In this document: positions 1 to 6,803 of the stretch, one piece after another
How positions within the stretch are numbered: the first letter of the stretch is position 1
Layout: every line of letters starts with the position of its first letter
NCBI GenBank assembly: GCA_024405255.1
Contig: JAKSOY010000146.1
Location: 1-11,191 of the forward strand
Reading direction: 5' to 3'
DNA from: Kiritimatiellia bacterium
Lineage (GTDB): Bacteria > Verrucomicrobiota > Kiritimatiellia > RFP12 > UBA1067
DNA length: 11,191 nucleotides
Translations under genes and position numbers: made by a program
Notes under the pieces: generated by a model
What the model was told of the DNA's origin: nothing
The model's input: the letters and a program-made list of their open reading frames with translations, nothing else
Database searches by the model: none

Positions 1-180
1 GCCCGAAGGGATCAACAGGAATTCTCGTCCTTGGGTGACGGAGTGACTGAGTGACTCAGTGACGCCGCTTCAGGACGTAGTGACGTAGTGACTGAGTGAC
101 GTAGTGACCCTTGACTTTTGTGACGGAGTGACGAAGTGACCGGGAATTTGCTGGGCGCGAAGCGAATTCAAATGATTCTC
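1..180 (+). repeat. Modular intergenic repeat, copy 1 (direct orientation, cut by window edge)
   Basis: Three parts can be seen. Part A (about 3-34) contains CAGGAATTCTCGTCCTTGGG. Part B (about 35-141) is a degenerate array of the octamer TGACNNAG, with variants such as TGACGTAG, TGACTGAG and TGACGGAG, interrupted by a CTTGACTTTT spacer. Part C (142-180) runs from GGGAATTTG to AATGATTCTC and can fold into an 8-bp stem (144-151 with 162-169, one G-T wobble). Parts A, B and the start of C recur at 3248-3396 with about 90% identity by eye. Part A and B recur inverted at 2900-3140, and part C recurs at 3176-3214. No coding potential is credible. Open frames on the opposite strand arise only because CTNNGTCA rarely contains a stop. 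Function is unknown. Confidence 0.88.
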
Positions 181-310
181 TGGTGTGCGGCGCGTTCGGA
201 GAACGCACCCTACCATTGGATTGGCAAATGATGTGGTACTTTCGGCGATCGCAACTGGATGCGCGGCGAGGGACGAGCCGCGCAATTCTGTAACCTTGCC
301 GCGTGAAATA
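181..310. other. Non-coding spacer between repeat module and promoter
   Basis: This stretch holds no supported gene and does not match the other repeat modules in the window. It lies between the end of repeat part C and the first promoter, so it is the natural place for a regulator site. I see no clear operator, riboswitch or terminator in it. Confidence 0.5.
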
Positions 311-319
311 TGCTATAAT
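311..319 (+). promoter_or_regulatory. Extended -10 promoter for the fusion gene
   Basis: TGCTATAAT fits the extended -10 pattern TGnTATAAT with a perfect TATAAT at 314-319. No good -35 hexamer sits 16-18 bp upstream, which extended -10 promoters tolerate. Only 9 nt separate the box from the ATG at 329. A start site about 7 nt downstream of the box would give a leader of 0-3 nt. No Shine-Dalgarno is present, in agreement with a leaderless message. Confidence 0.7.
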
Positions 320-328
320 TAATTCCAC

Positions 329-2899
329 ATGAAGCTTTGCTGGTGGACATACTATCCGACGACGAATCAAACGGCGATTATCCAGGCCTTGCGCGCGCAG
401 GGCGTGGATGTCGTCGTTTGCTACTTCTGTCGCTACGACAGCTACCGGCGCGGCATGGGATGGCGCGAGGAGGAGCCCGAACCTTGGGAGCACTATGCGC
501 CCACGATTGCCGCCGCCCGCCGTGCGATTCCCGATTTCGATTCGCGCATTCAGATGGTGCCCGGCTACTCGAAGGCGATTGCCTGGCGTTTGATTCTCCG
601 CTGTCTCTGGCGCCACCAACCTTGGTTCATTGTAACGGAAGGGACCCGTGGACGCTGGTTCATGCGTCCGCTTGTACGCGCCTTTGCCTTTTGTGCGAAT
701 CGTGCGGCCCTTGCGATGTTCTGCCATGGACAGCGTGCACGCGCGCAATATCGTTCCTTCGGTGTCGCGCCGGAGAAGCTCGCGTGGCTCGGCTATGCGT
801 TGTCCGACACCTGTTTTCTTCCGTCCACCTCGCGCCCGCCGTCGGACACGTGCCGCTTCATCTATGTCGGCGCGCTTTCAGAACGAAAGGCCGTCGATAT
901 TCTCGCTGCGGCTTGGCGCGAAATCGCCGCCACCTATCCGCACGCAGTTCTACGTCTTGTCGGCGACGGCGAATTGCGGGACGTCTTTGACGGACTCCCC
1001 CGCGTCGAACGTCGCGGTGCCGTGGCGCCCGCGCAGGTGGGGAGCGAACTCGCCGAGAGCGATGTACTCGTGCTGCCCAGTCGCTACGACGCCTGGGGCG
1101 TGGCGTTGGCCGAAGGTGCGGCCGCTGGACTCGCCCTGATTGCCACATCGACGACCGGCGCGTCCGAATTGATTCGCGACGGCGTCAACGGATTTCGTAT
1201 TCCGCCCGGTGCGGTGGCGCCGCTCGTTCAGGCGATAGCGCATTTTGCCGCGGATCCGTCGCGGGCGCGTGCGTGTGGCGTCCACGCGCGTGTCGCCGCC
1301 GAGCGGTTGCGTGCGTCGCATCTTGCGACGACACTCGTCCGGACCTTGACGCGCGCCCAAGAGCGTTCGAAGGAATCCATCGTCGCGTCCTTCTGGGAAG
1401 AACACTGTACCGAATGCGGCGAACCCGCCTGCTATGCGACCTGTCCTCACTTTGAGGCGGGGTGGGGCGGACGCTGCCGCCGCGTGAACGGTGCCGACGG
1501 GAAAACCCTCGTCGAAACGATCACCGGGTGCGGACCCGTTCAGTTGCGAACCTGGGGCAAGCTCGAGCTGCTCTTCCATGGACGTCTCACGTCGTGGTCC
1601 GGAGCCCTGCGCCGTCAGGTGTGGACGCGTCGTTTCGCCTGGGCGCGCCGTCTTTGGGCGCGTCTCTTCCGCAGTCTTCGCTGGCGGGCGGCGCTGGTGG
1701 GGGCTTCTCGTGGCACGCCCAACCGTTGGCGCTTGCGCGGCATCTCCTCTTGCGACGCGCAGCTGGTCGCGAGTGTGGTCGATGCGCAATTGACGGAACT
1801 TGCCCGCTGGCCGCTCGTGTTCAAGACGGACGAAGCATTTGATTTCTCCCTTGAACTGCCTTCCGTCGAAACGGGGGCGCTCTTCCGTCTCTTCGCGCTG
1901 AACGGCGAACCGACGGGTGTGATCGATTTCACCGAATGTGCGCTCGTGCGCGTGAGTGAAGACAAACCTGCGCCGTTCGTGAAGTGTCTGGCCTGGGACC
2001 TGGACGGGACGCTCTGGGATGGAACCCTCGCCGAGGACGGGGTCGAGGCGCTCGTGCTGCGTCCCGACGCGGTCGCGCTTGTGAAGGTGCTCGATGCCCG
2101 CGGGGTCGTGAATTCGATCGTGAGCCGCAATGAACCGGCGGAGGCGCTGGCCGCGCTGAAGCATTTCGGACTTGAGGACTACTTTGTGTTTCCGCAGATC
2201 GGCTGGGGACCGAAGAGCGACGGACTGAAGCGTCTCGCCCGAGAGATGAATGTCGCCGTCGAGGCCGTGGCGTTTGTGGACGACCGTCCGGAGCAGCGGG
2301 GGGAAGTGGCGGCGAATGTACCGGCTGTTCGCGTGTTTGCGGTGGACGAGATTCCGACGATGGCGGGGCTCGCATGTTTCAATCCGCCGGTGAGTGCGGA
2401 AAGTGCGTCCCGTCGTCTGCGCTATCGCGAGGAGATGGCGCGTCGAGGGGCGGAGGCGGCGTTCGCGGGTGATGCGGCGGCGTTTCTCGCGCAGAGCGAG
2501 TTGACGTTGACGTATTTCGATCTAGCGGCGGCGTCCGAGGACGCGTGGGCGCGTTGTTGGGAGCTGGTCCAGCGCTGCAACCAACTGCATTTGACGGGTC
2601 GCCGCTACACGCCGGAGGCGCTGCGTGCGCGGGTTGCGGCAGGGCGTGGCTGGGGCATTCGCTGCCGTGACAAGTATGGCGACTATGGAATTGTCGGCTT
2701 GATGGTGCTGGCCCGTCCAAACACCGAGGACGGTGTCTGGTCGCTCGTCGAGTTTGTCATGAGCTGTCGCGTCGCGAAGAAGGGATGCGAGCGTCAGGCC
2801 GTCGAATGGGCGCAGCGCGAAGTCAGCGCCACGCGCCTGAAGATCGAGTGGATCGACACCGGACGAAACGCCCCGCTGCATGACGCGTTGATGGGGTGA
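329..2899 (+). CDS. Fusion protein: GT4-like glycosyltransferase + Cys motif + FkbH-like HAD/acyltransferase-like protein
   Basis: 856 residues. The N-terminal part (about 1-340) looks like a GT-B glycosyltransferase. FIYVGALSERK near 177 opens the donor-binding half, and SDVLVLPSRYDAWGVALAEG (244-263) is the EX7E region with D254 in place of the first glutamate and E262 kept. Residues 355-383 carry five cysteines (C360, C363, C368, C372, C383) in a FWEEHCTECGEPACY context, possibly metal binding. The C-terminal half is FkbH-like. HAD motif DLDGT has D557 and D559, SRNEP starts at S599, and FVDDRPEQR includes D651 and D652. A GNAT-like end follows (ELVQRCNQLHLTGRRY, DKYGDYGIVGL). Known FkbH proteins load glyceryl groups from 1,3-bisphosphoglycerate onto carrier proteins. 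Here the acyl group, carrier and sugar acceptor are unknown. The start is supported by the beta-strand-like MKLCWWTYYP and the promoter. It appears monocistronic, flanked by repeats. Family calls are firm, while the joint function is inference. Confidence 0.85.
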   Translation: MKLCWWTYYPTTNQTAIIQALRAQGVDVVVCYFCRYDSYRRGMGWREEEPEPWEHYAPTIAAARRAIPDFDSRIQMVPGYSKAIAWRLILRCLWRHQPWFIVTEGTRGRWFMRPLVRAFAFCANRAALAMFCHGQRARAQYRSFGVAPEKLAWLGYALSDTCFLPSTSRPPSDTCRFIYVGALSERKAVDILAAAWREIAATYPHAVLRLVGDGELRDVFDGLPRVERRGAVAPAQVGSELAESDVLVLPSRYDAWGVALAEGAAAGLALIATSTTGASELIRDGVNGFRIPPGAVAPLVQAIAHFAADPSRARACGVHARVAAERLRASHLATTLVRTLTRAQERSKESIVASFWEEHCTECGEPACYATCPHFEAGWGGRCRRVNGADGKTLVETITGCGPVQLRTWGKLELLFHGRLTSWSGALRRQVWTRRFAWARRLWARLFRSLRWRAALVGASRGTPNRWRLRGISSCDAQLVASVVDAQLTELARWPLVFKTDEAFDFSLELPSVETGALFRLFALNGEPTGVIDFTECALVRVSEDKPAPFVKCLAWDLDGTLWDGTLAEDGVEALVLRPDAVALVKVLDARGVVNSIVSRNEPAEALAALKHFGLEDYFVFPQIGWGPKSDGLKRLAREMNVAVEAVAFVDDRPEQRGEVAANVPAVRVFAVDEIPTMAGLACFNPPVSAESASRRLRYREEMARRGAEAAFAGDAAAFLAQSELTLTYFDLAAASEDAWARCWELVQRCNQLHLTGRRYTPEALRARVAAGRGWGIRCRDKYGDYGIVGLMVLARPNTEDGVWSLVEFVMSCRVAKKGCERQAVEWAQREVSATRLKIEWIDTGRNAPLHDALMG

Positions 2900-3140
2900 C
2901 AGGCGTCCCTTCGTCACTCCGTCATTGAAGTGGGCGTCACTCAGTCACTGCGTCACCCCAAGTCAAGGGTCACTCCGTCACTGCGTCACTGAAAGGGGTG
3001 TCACTCCGTCACTGCGTCACCCCAAGTCAAGGGTCACTCCGTCACTGCGTCACTACGTCACTACGTCCTGAAGGAGCGTCACTCAAGACACTGAGTCACT
3101 GTGTCACTCACAGACGAGAGTTCCTGTAGGGTCCGTCGGG
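2900..3140 (-). repeat. Modular intergenic repeat, inverted and expanded copy
   Basis: On the minus strand this stretch follows the order of the other modules: part A (3111-3140) first, then the TGACNNAG array. An exact 21-bp match lies between 3049-3069 (reverse complement) and 72-92. The array is longer than in the direct copies because of a 64-bp internal duplication. It starts directly after the fusion gene's stop codon, so it forms the whole 3' flank of that gene. With the direct copy at 3248-3396 it makes a large inverted repeat. No intrinsic terminator with a T-run is visible. Confidence 0.85.
2936..3063. repeat. 64-bp tandem duplication inside the octamer array
   Basis: Two adjacent units, 2936-2999 and 3000-3063, are nearly identical over their first two thirds, and both contain GTCACCCCAAGTCAAGGGTC. 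The 64-bp unit is exactly eight octamers long, as expected if the array grows by slippage or unequal recombination in register with its 8-bp period. Confidence 0.8.
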
Positions 3141-3175
3141 AGAAGCAGGAACAGGACGAGCGCCGGGTCCGTGGA

Positions 3176-3214
3176 GGGAATTTGAGGAGCGCGAAGCGAA
3201 TTCAAATGATTCTC
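3176..3214 (+). repeat. Part C of the intergenic module, isolated copy
   Basis: GGGAATTTG followed by GCGCGAAGCGAATTCAAATG and ATTCTC repeats 142-180 with only a few differences after GAATTTG. It stands alone here, between the inverted module and the direct module, showing that parts A/B and C can be separated. Confidence 0.82.
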
Positions 3215-3234
3215 GGGAGTGCTGCACGCGACTG

Positions 3235-3267
3235 ATTCCTGTGGGGTCCGAAGGGCTCTACAGGAAT
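3235..3267 (+). repeat. 15-bp stem hairpin at the head of the direct module
   Basis: ATTCCTGTGGGGTCC (3235-3249) pairs with GGGCTCTACAGGAAT (3253-3267) around a GAA triloop, with 12 Watson-Crick pairs and three G-U wobbles. The window begins inside the equivalent site upstream, and a degraded form is seen in inverted orientation around 3119-3155. There is no T-run after it, so it is not a canonical intrinsic terminator. Confidence 0.7.
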
Positions 3268-3396
3268 TCTCGTCCTTGGGTGACGTAGTGACTGAGTGAC
3301 GTAGTGACGCCGATTTAGGACGTAGTGACGTAGTGACTGAGTGATGTAGTGACACTTGACTTTGAGTGACGACGTGACGTAGTGACTGGGAATTTG
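3248..3396 (+). repeat. Modular intergenic repeat, copy 2 (direct orientation)
   Basis: This 149-bp stretch aligns with 3-150 with about 14 differences and one indel by eye. It has the same order: CCGAAGGG, CAGGAATTCTCGTCCTTGGG, TGACNNAG array, CTTGACTTT spacer, and a GGGAATTTG junction. Its part C decays after about 3396. As in copy 1, it lies upstream of a promoter, but here it is much closer (about 30 bp before the -35). Confidence 0.88.
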
Positions 3397-3428
3397 TGGG
3401 GGATGCGTTAATTCAATATATGTCGGTT

Positions 3429-3457
3429 TTGCATTTGGGCTGTCAAAATGATATAAT
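3429..3457 (+). promoter_or_regulatory. Promoter of the wecB-ruvA operon
   Basis: TTGCAT (3429-3434) and a perfect TATAAT (3452-3457) are separated by 17 bp, the standard sigma-70 spacing. Only 7 nt separate the -10 box from the ATG at 3465, so transcription would begin at or one base before the start codon. No Shine-Dalgarno is present. The local AT-rich stretch stands out from the GC-rich surroundings. Confidence 0.72.
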
Positions 3458-3464
3458 ATCAGCT

Positions 3465-4601
3465 ATGAAAATTATTTCCGTAGTGGGGGCTCGTCCCAAT
3501 TTCATGAAAGTGGCGCCGTTCTGTCGTGCGCTGAAGGCTTATCCGCATGTTCAGCATGTGCTGGTACATACGGGGCAGCACTATGACGTGCGGATGAGCG
3601 AACAGTTTTTCCAGGAGCTCGACATTCCGGCGCCGGACATCAATCTTGGCATCGGCAGCGGTTCCCATGCGGAGCAAGTCGGGCGTACGATGATCGAATT
3701 CGAAAAAGTCGTGCGTGCGGAAAAGCCGGACTGGGTTGTCGTTCTCGGCGATGTGAACGCGACGATTGCCTGTTCCGTGACGGCCAAGAAAGAACACGTG
3801 AAGTGTGCCCACATCGAAGCGGGACTTCGGAGCTGCGATATGGACATGCCCGAGGAAATCAACCGTCTCGTTACGGACCGCTTGAGCGACCTTCTTTTCA
3901 CGCCCGATCGCCTCAGCAATGCAAACCTTGCCGCCGAAGGCGTGCCGGAGGCGAAGATCAAGTTCGTTGGCAACATCATGATCGACACGCTTGAGCGTGA
4001 ACGCGCCAAGGCGACCGCGCTCGATCTGGGGACGATCATCCGCGAAAACGCCCTTGAGGGTTCGCTCGGCGCCCAACGTGCGTCATTGACCGACGACCAC
4101 TATGTGGCCATGACGATGCATCGTCCGAGCAATGTGGATCAACCTGAAACGCTGGTGCCGGCCATGCGGTTTTTCCTCGATGAAGTCGCTCCCGCGCATC
4201 CGATCGTGTGGGCCATCCATCCGCGTGCCCAGAAGATGCTGCAGCAGTTCGGCCTGTGGGACGAGGTGCTGGCTTGTCCGAACATGGTTCTTGTCAAGCC
4301 GCTCGGTTACCACGCGATGCTGCGTCTCAACATGGGCGCCCGTCTCTTCATGACGGACTCCGGTGGCCTGCAGGAGGAATGTTGCGTACTCGGTACGCCG
4401 TGCCTCACCATGCGCTGGAACACGGAGCGTCCGATCACGCTGATGGAGAACGGCGGTGCGTCCATTCTGGTGGGCAATGCCGTCGAGAAGATCCGTGCGG
4501 CCTATCAATCGCAGATCAATGCCGAGCGACGGGCGATGCGTCCGGAACTCTGGGACGGTCATACGGCGGAACGGATCGCGGAAGTGTTGGCGGGCGTTTG
4601 A
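3465..4601 (+). CDS. wecB: UDP-N-acetylglucosamine 2-epimerase (non-hydrolysing)
   Basis: 378 residues, the normal family length. It interconverts UDP-GlcNAc and UDP-ManNAc in the cytoplasm, feeding ManNAc-type sugars into surface polysaccharide. Diagnostic motifs are present in order: VGARPNFMK at the N-terminus with R10 and K15, HTGQHYD, VVVLGDVNAT (D96), HIEAGLRS (E118), PEEINRLVTD (E130/E131), MHRPSNVD (H219), and TDSGGLQEE (D298-E305), the UDP-binding and catalytic elements of the non-hydrolysing class. An in-frame ATG-less extension to 3396 exists, but 3465 is chosen because MKIISVVGARPN matches the family start and the promoter's -10 lies inside the extension. It is the first gene of the operon, with the next gene 19 nt downstream. 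No wecC-like UDP-ManNAc dehydrogenase is next to it. Confidence 0.95.
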   Translation: MKIISVVGARPNFMKVAPFCRALKAYPHVQHVLVHTGQHYDVRMSEQFFQELDIPAPDINLGIGSGSHAEQVGRTMIEFEKVVRAEKPDWVVVLGDVNATIACSVTAKKEHVKCAHIEAGLRSCDMDMPEEINRLVTDRLSDLLFTPDRLSNANLAAEGVPEAKIKFVGNIMIDTLERERAKATALDLGTIIRENALEGSLGAQRASLTDDHYVAMTMHRPSNVDQPETLVPAMRFFLDEVAPAHPIVWAIHPRAQKMLQQFGLWDEVLACPNMVLVKPLGYHAMLRLNMGARLFMTDSGGLQEECCVLGTPCLTMRWNTERPITLMENGGASILVGNAVEKIRAAYQSQINAERRAMRPELWDGHTAERIAEVLAGV

Positions 4602-4606
4602 ATTTC

Positions 4607-4612
4607 AAAGGG
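4607..4612 (+). promoter_or_regulatory. Ribosome binding site for the bi-domain oxidoreductase
   Basis: AAAGGG lies 8 nt before the ATG at 4621 and supports that start over the upstream in-frame starts that would overlap wecB by over 140 nt. It also shows that internal genes of this operon use Shine-Dalgarno sites, while the first gene does not. Confidence 0.55.
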
Positions 4613-4620
4613 AAAGTGTC

Positions 4621-6786
4621 ATGAAGCAGATTCTGCAGAGTTTTAAGACGGGTGAAATGTGGCTGGCCGAAGTGCCGGCACCGCTTTGCAAGGCACGTGG
4701 GGCCGTGGTCGAGACGTGCGCGAGCTTTGTCAGCGCCGGTACGGAGCGCATGTTGGCCGAATTCGCCAAGAAGGGTTTGATCGGCAAGGCTTTGCAGATG
4801 CCGGACCAGGTCAAGAAGGTGTTGCGCAAAATGAAGACGGAAGGCATTTTCGCCACGCTTGAGAAAGTACAGGCGAAGCTCGACCAGCCGATTCCGTTGG
4901 GGTATTCGTGTGCGGGGATTGTCCGTGAAGTGGGCCGTGAGGCCGGCGACCTTCGTGTGGGCGACCGGGTCGCCTGTGGCGGGGCCGGATTCGCGAATCA
5001 TGCCTCGTTTGATTTTGTGCCGCGAAATCTGATCGTCAAGATCCCGGACGGCGTAAGCTTCGAAGATGCCAGTTGTGCCACGGTGGGTTCTATTGCGCTG
5101 CAGGGCGTGCGTCAGTGCGAAGTGCGTCTGGGTGAATGCGTGGCCGTGATCGGACTCGGCCTGATGGGCATTCTCGCCGTGCAGATGCTCAAGGCCAGCG
5201 GTTGCCGCGTGATCGGTTTCGATCCCAATCCGGGACGCTGCCAGCTCGCGCGCGAGCTCGGCTGCGATCAGACGGTGAGCGATGCCTTGGCGCCGGCGGC
5301 ACTTGCGTTTTCGGGTGGCATGGGGGTGGATGCGGTGCTCATTACCGCCGCGACGAAGAGCGATGAGCCCGTGACGGTGGCGGCGGAGATCTGCCGCAAG
5401 AAAGGACGCGTCGTGGCCACCGGACTCGTGGGCATGAATCTGCCGCGAGACCAGTACTACAAGAAAGAAGTCGACTTCCGCTTGAGCTGCAGCTATGGTC
5501 CGGGACGTTACGACCCGGTCTATGAAGAGCAGGGCATCGATTATCCATACGGCTATGTGCGCTGGACCGAACAGCGTAACATGGCGGCGTTCCTGCAGCT
5601 TGTCGCCGAAGGCAAGGTGACGCCGTCCAAACTGGTGACGCATCGTTTCAAGTTCGATGACGCATTAGACGCCTATGCGCTGATGCTGAACCATACGGAA
5701 CCGTATCTCGGGATCGTTCTCGACTACGGCGTCGACGAGACGAAGCGTTCGGACGTGCCACGCCGTCGTGTCGATTTCGCCGGCGTCCCGACAGGGGCGG
5801 GACAGGTGGCCTCCGTCGGAATTTCATTCGTGGGATGCGGCAATTTCGCGAAGGCCGTGCTGTTGCCGGCCGTGAAGAAGCATGTCGGGACGGATGCGTC
5901 CTTGCGTGGCATTTGTACGGCCAGCGGTATGAACTGCGGCGAAACCGGCAAGAAGGAAGGGTTCGCCTTTGCGGCGACCGACCAGCAGGAGGTGCTGGGC
6001 GATGCGGCGACACAGCTCGTGTTCGTGACGACGCGTCACGATCTGCATGCGGCGCAGGTGAAGGCGAGTCTCGCGGCCGGCAAGTACGTGTTCACGGAAA
6101 AGCCGCTCTGCATCAACGAGACGCAGTTTGCCGAACTGGCGAAGCTCGAACCTGCGCAGCAAGCACGCGTGATGGTCGGGTTCAATCGGCGCTTCTCGCC
6201 GCATGCAAAACTGCTGAAGGACTATTTTGCCAAACGGACGCTGCCGCTTGTCTTGCACTATCGGGTGAATGCCGGTTCGATTCCGCGCGATGTGTGGATT
6301 CAGGATCCGGCAACCGGCGGTGGACGACTCGTGGGCGAGGGATGCCACTTCATCGACTTCATGAGTTTTGTCGTCGGTACTCCAGTGGTCAAGGTGCAGG
6401 CCATGTGCATCCAAACCGCCAATGCAGCGGAAACCCCCGAAGATTCGGTGAGCCTTAATCTTCAGTTCGCCGACGGCAGTGTGGGAACGCTGGAATATGT
6501 CGCGTTGGGCGATACGACGCTGCCGAAGGAAGTCTGCGAGATTCACGGCGAAGGGTCGACTGCACTGATGGAGAACTTCTGCACGACCATATGTTCGGGA
6601 CGTCTTGGCAAGCGCAAGCTGAAAGGCAAGCAGGCCAAGGGATTTGCCGAAGAAGTCGCTGCGACGATCGCGGCTGTGAAGGGCGGTTCGGCGATGCCGA
6701 TCACATGGACTGAGATTGCCAATGTGACGGCCACGACGTTTGCCGCCTTGAAGGCCCTGCACAGCGGTGCGACGGAAAGCGTGTGA
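4621..6786 (+). CDS. Bi-domain oxidoreductase: MDR alcohol dehydrogenase-like + Gfo/Idh/MocA
   Basis: 721 residues, two NAD(P)-binding enzymes in one chain. Residues 1 to about 370 form a medium-chain dehydrogenase-like half. It has VSAGTERML where a zinc-dependent enzyme would have a catalytic cysteine motif, then LGYSCAGIV, and a Rossmann motif GLGLMG (G178-G183) ending in the acidic GFDPNPGR strand. From about 398 a Gfo/Idh/MocA half begins with GISFVGCGNFAKA (G405, G407) and carries EKP (E493-P495) and GFNRRFSPH. This architecture is known as a bi-domain-containing oxidoreductase and is often annotated beside heparinase-like genes in polysaccharide loci, as here. The substrate is probably a nucleotide-sugar or glycan-linked sugar, oxidised or reduced at two positions, but this is inference. 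The start at 4621 fits the RBS and the domain start. Confidence 0.9.
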   Translation: MKQILQSFKTGEMWLAEVPAPLCKARGAVVETCASFVSAGTERMLAEFAKKGLIGKALQMPDQVKKVLRKMKTEGIFATLEKVQAKLDQPIPLGYSCAGIVREVGREAGDLRVGDRVACGGAGFANHASFDFVPRNLIVKIPDGVSFEDASCATVGSIALQGVRQCEVRLGECVAVIGLGLMGILAVQMLKASGCRVIGFDPNPGRCQLARELGCDQTVSDALAPAALAFSGGMGVDAVLITAATKSDEPVTVAAEICRKKGRVVATGLVGMNLPRDQYYKKEVDFRLSCSYGPGRYDPVYEEQGIDYPYGYVRWTEQRNMAAFLQLVAEGKVTPSKLVTHRFKFDDALDAYALMLNHTEPYLGIVLDYGVDETKRSDVPRRRVDFAGVPTGAGQVASVGISFVGCGNFAKAVLLPAVKKHVGTDASLRGICTASGMNCGETGKKEGFAFAATDQQEVLGDAATQLVFVTTRHDLHAAQVKASLAAGKYVFTEKPLCINETQFAELAKLEPAQQARVMVGFNRRFSPHAKLLKDYFAKRTLPLVLHYRVNAGSIPRDVWIQDPATGGGRLVGEGCHFIDFMSFVVGTPVVKVQAMCIQTANAAETPEDSVSLNLQFADGSVGTLEYVALGDTTLPKEVCEIHGEGSTALMENFCTTICSGRLGKRKLKGKQAKGFAEEVAATIAAVKGGSAMPITWTEIANVTATTFAALKALHSGATESV

Positions 6787-6795
6787 GGGGGGGGG
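6787..6795 (+). repeat. G9 homopolymer in the intergenic ribosome-binding region
   Basis: Nine consecutive G residues follow the TGA of the bi-domain gene and end 8 nt before the ATG at 6804. The tract supplies the only Shine-Dalgarno-like sequence for the next gene. Length changes by slippage would alter spacing of that site and so could tune translation. They would not change a reading frame. Confidence 0.6.
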
Positions 6796-6803
6796 CTACG
6801 CCT

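Noticed and set aside
112..117. TTGACT as a -35 element in the first repeat
   Set aside because: No -10 box lies 16-18 bp downstream; the motif is a regular part of the repeat and recurs in every copy.
56..748. Long minus-strand reading frame overlapping the first repeat and the fusion gene
   Set aside because: It is opened by the stop-free reverse strand of the octamer array, has no family-like motif, and overlaps a clearly coding plus-strand gene.
950..2164. 404-residue minus-strand frame opposite the fusion gene
   Set aside because: Arginine-rich shadow of GC-rich coding DNA; the plus strand holds recognised domains throughout.
3104..3355. Minus-strand frame with SLRHSVTTS-like repeats
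   Set aside because: It is a direct translation of the intergenic octamer repeats, not a repeat protein.
2900..3396. CRISPR array
   Set aside because: The repeats are 8-bp degenerate tandem units without unique spacers of constant length, and no cas genes are present.
3396..3464. Upstream extension of wecB
   Set aside because: It contains the promoter -10 box and adds 23 residues with no family similarity.
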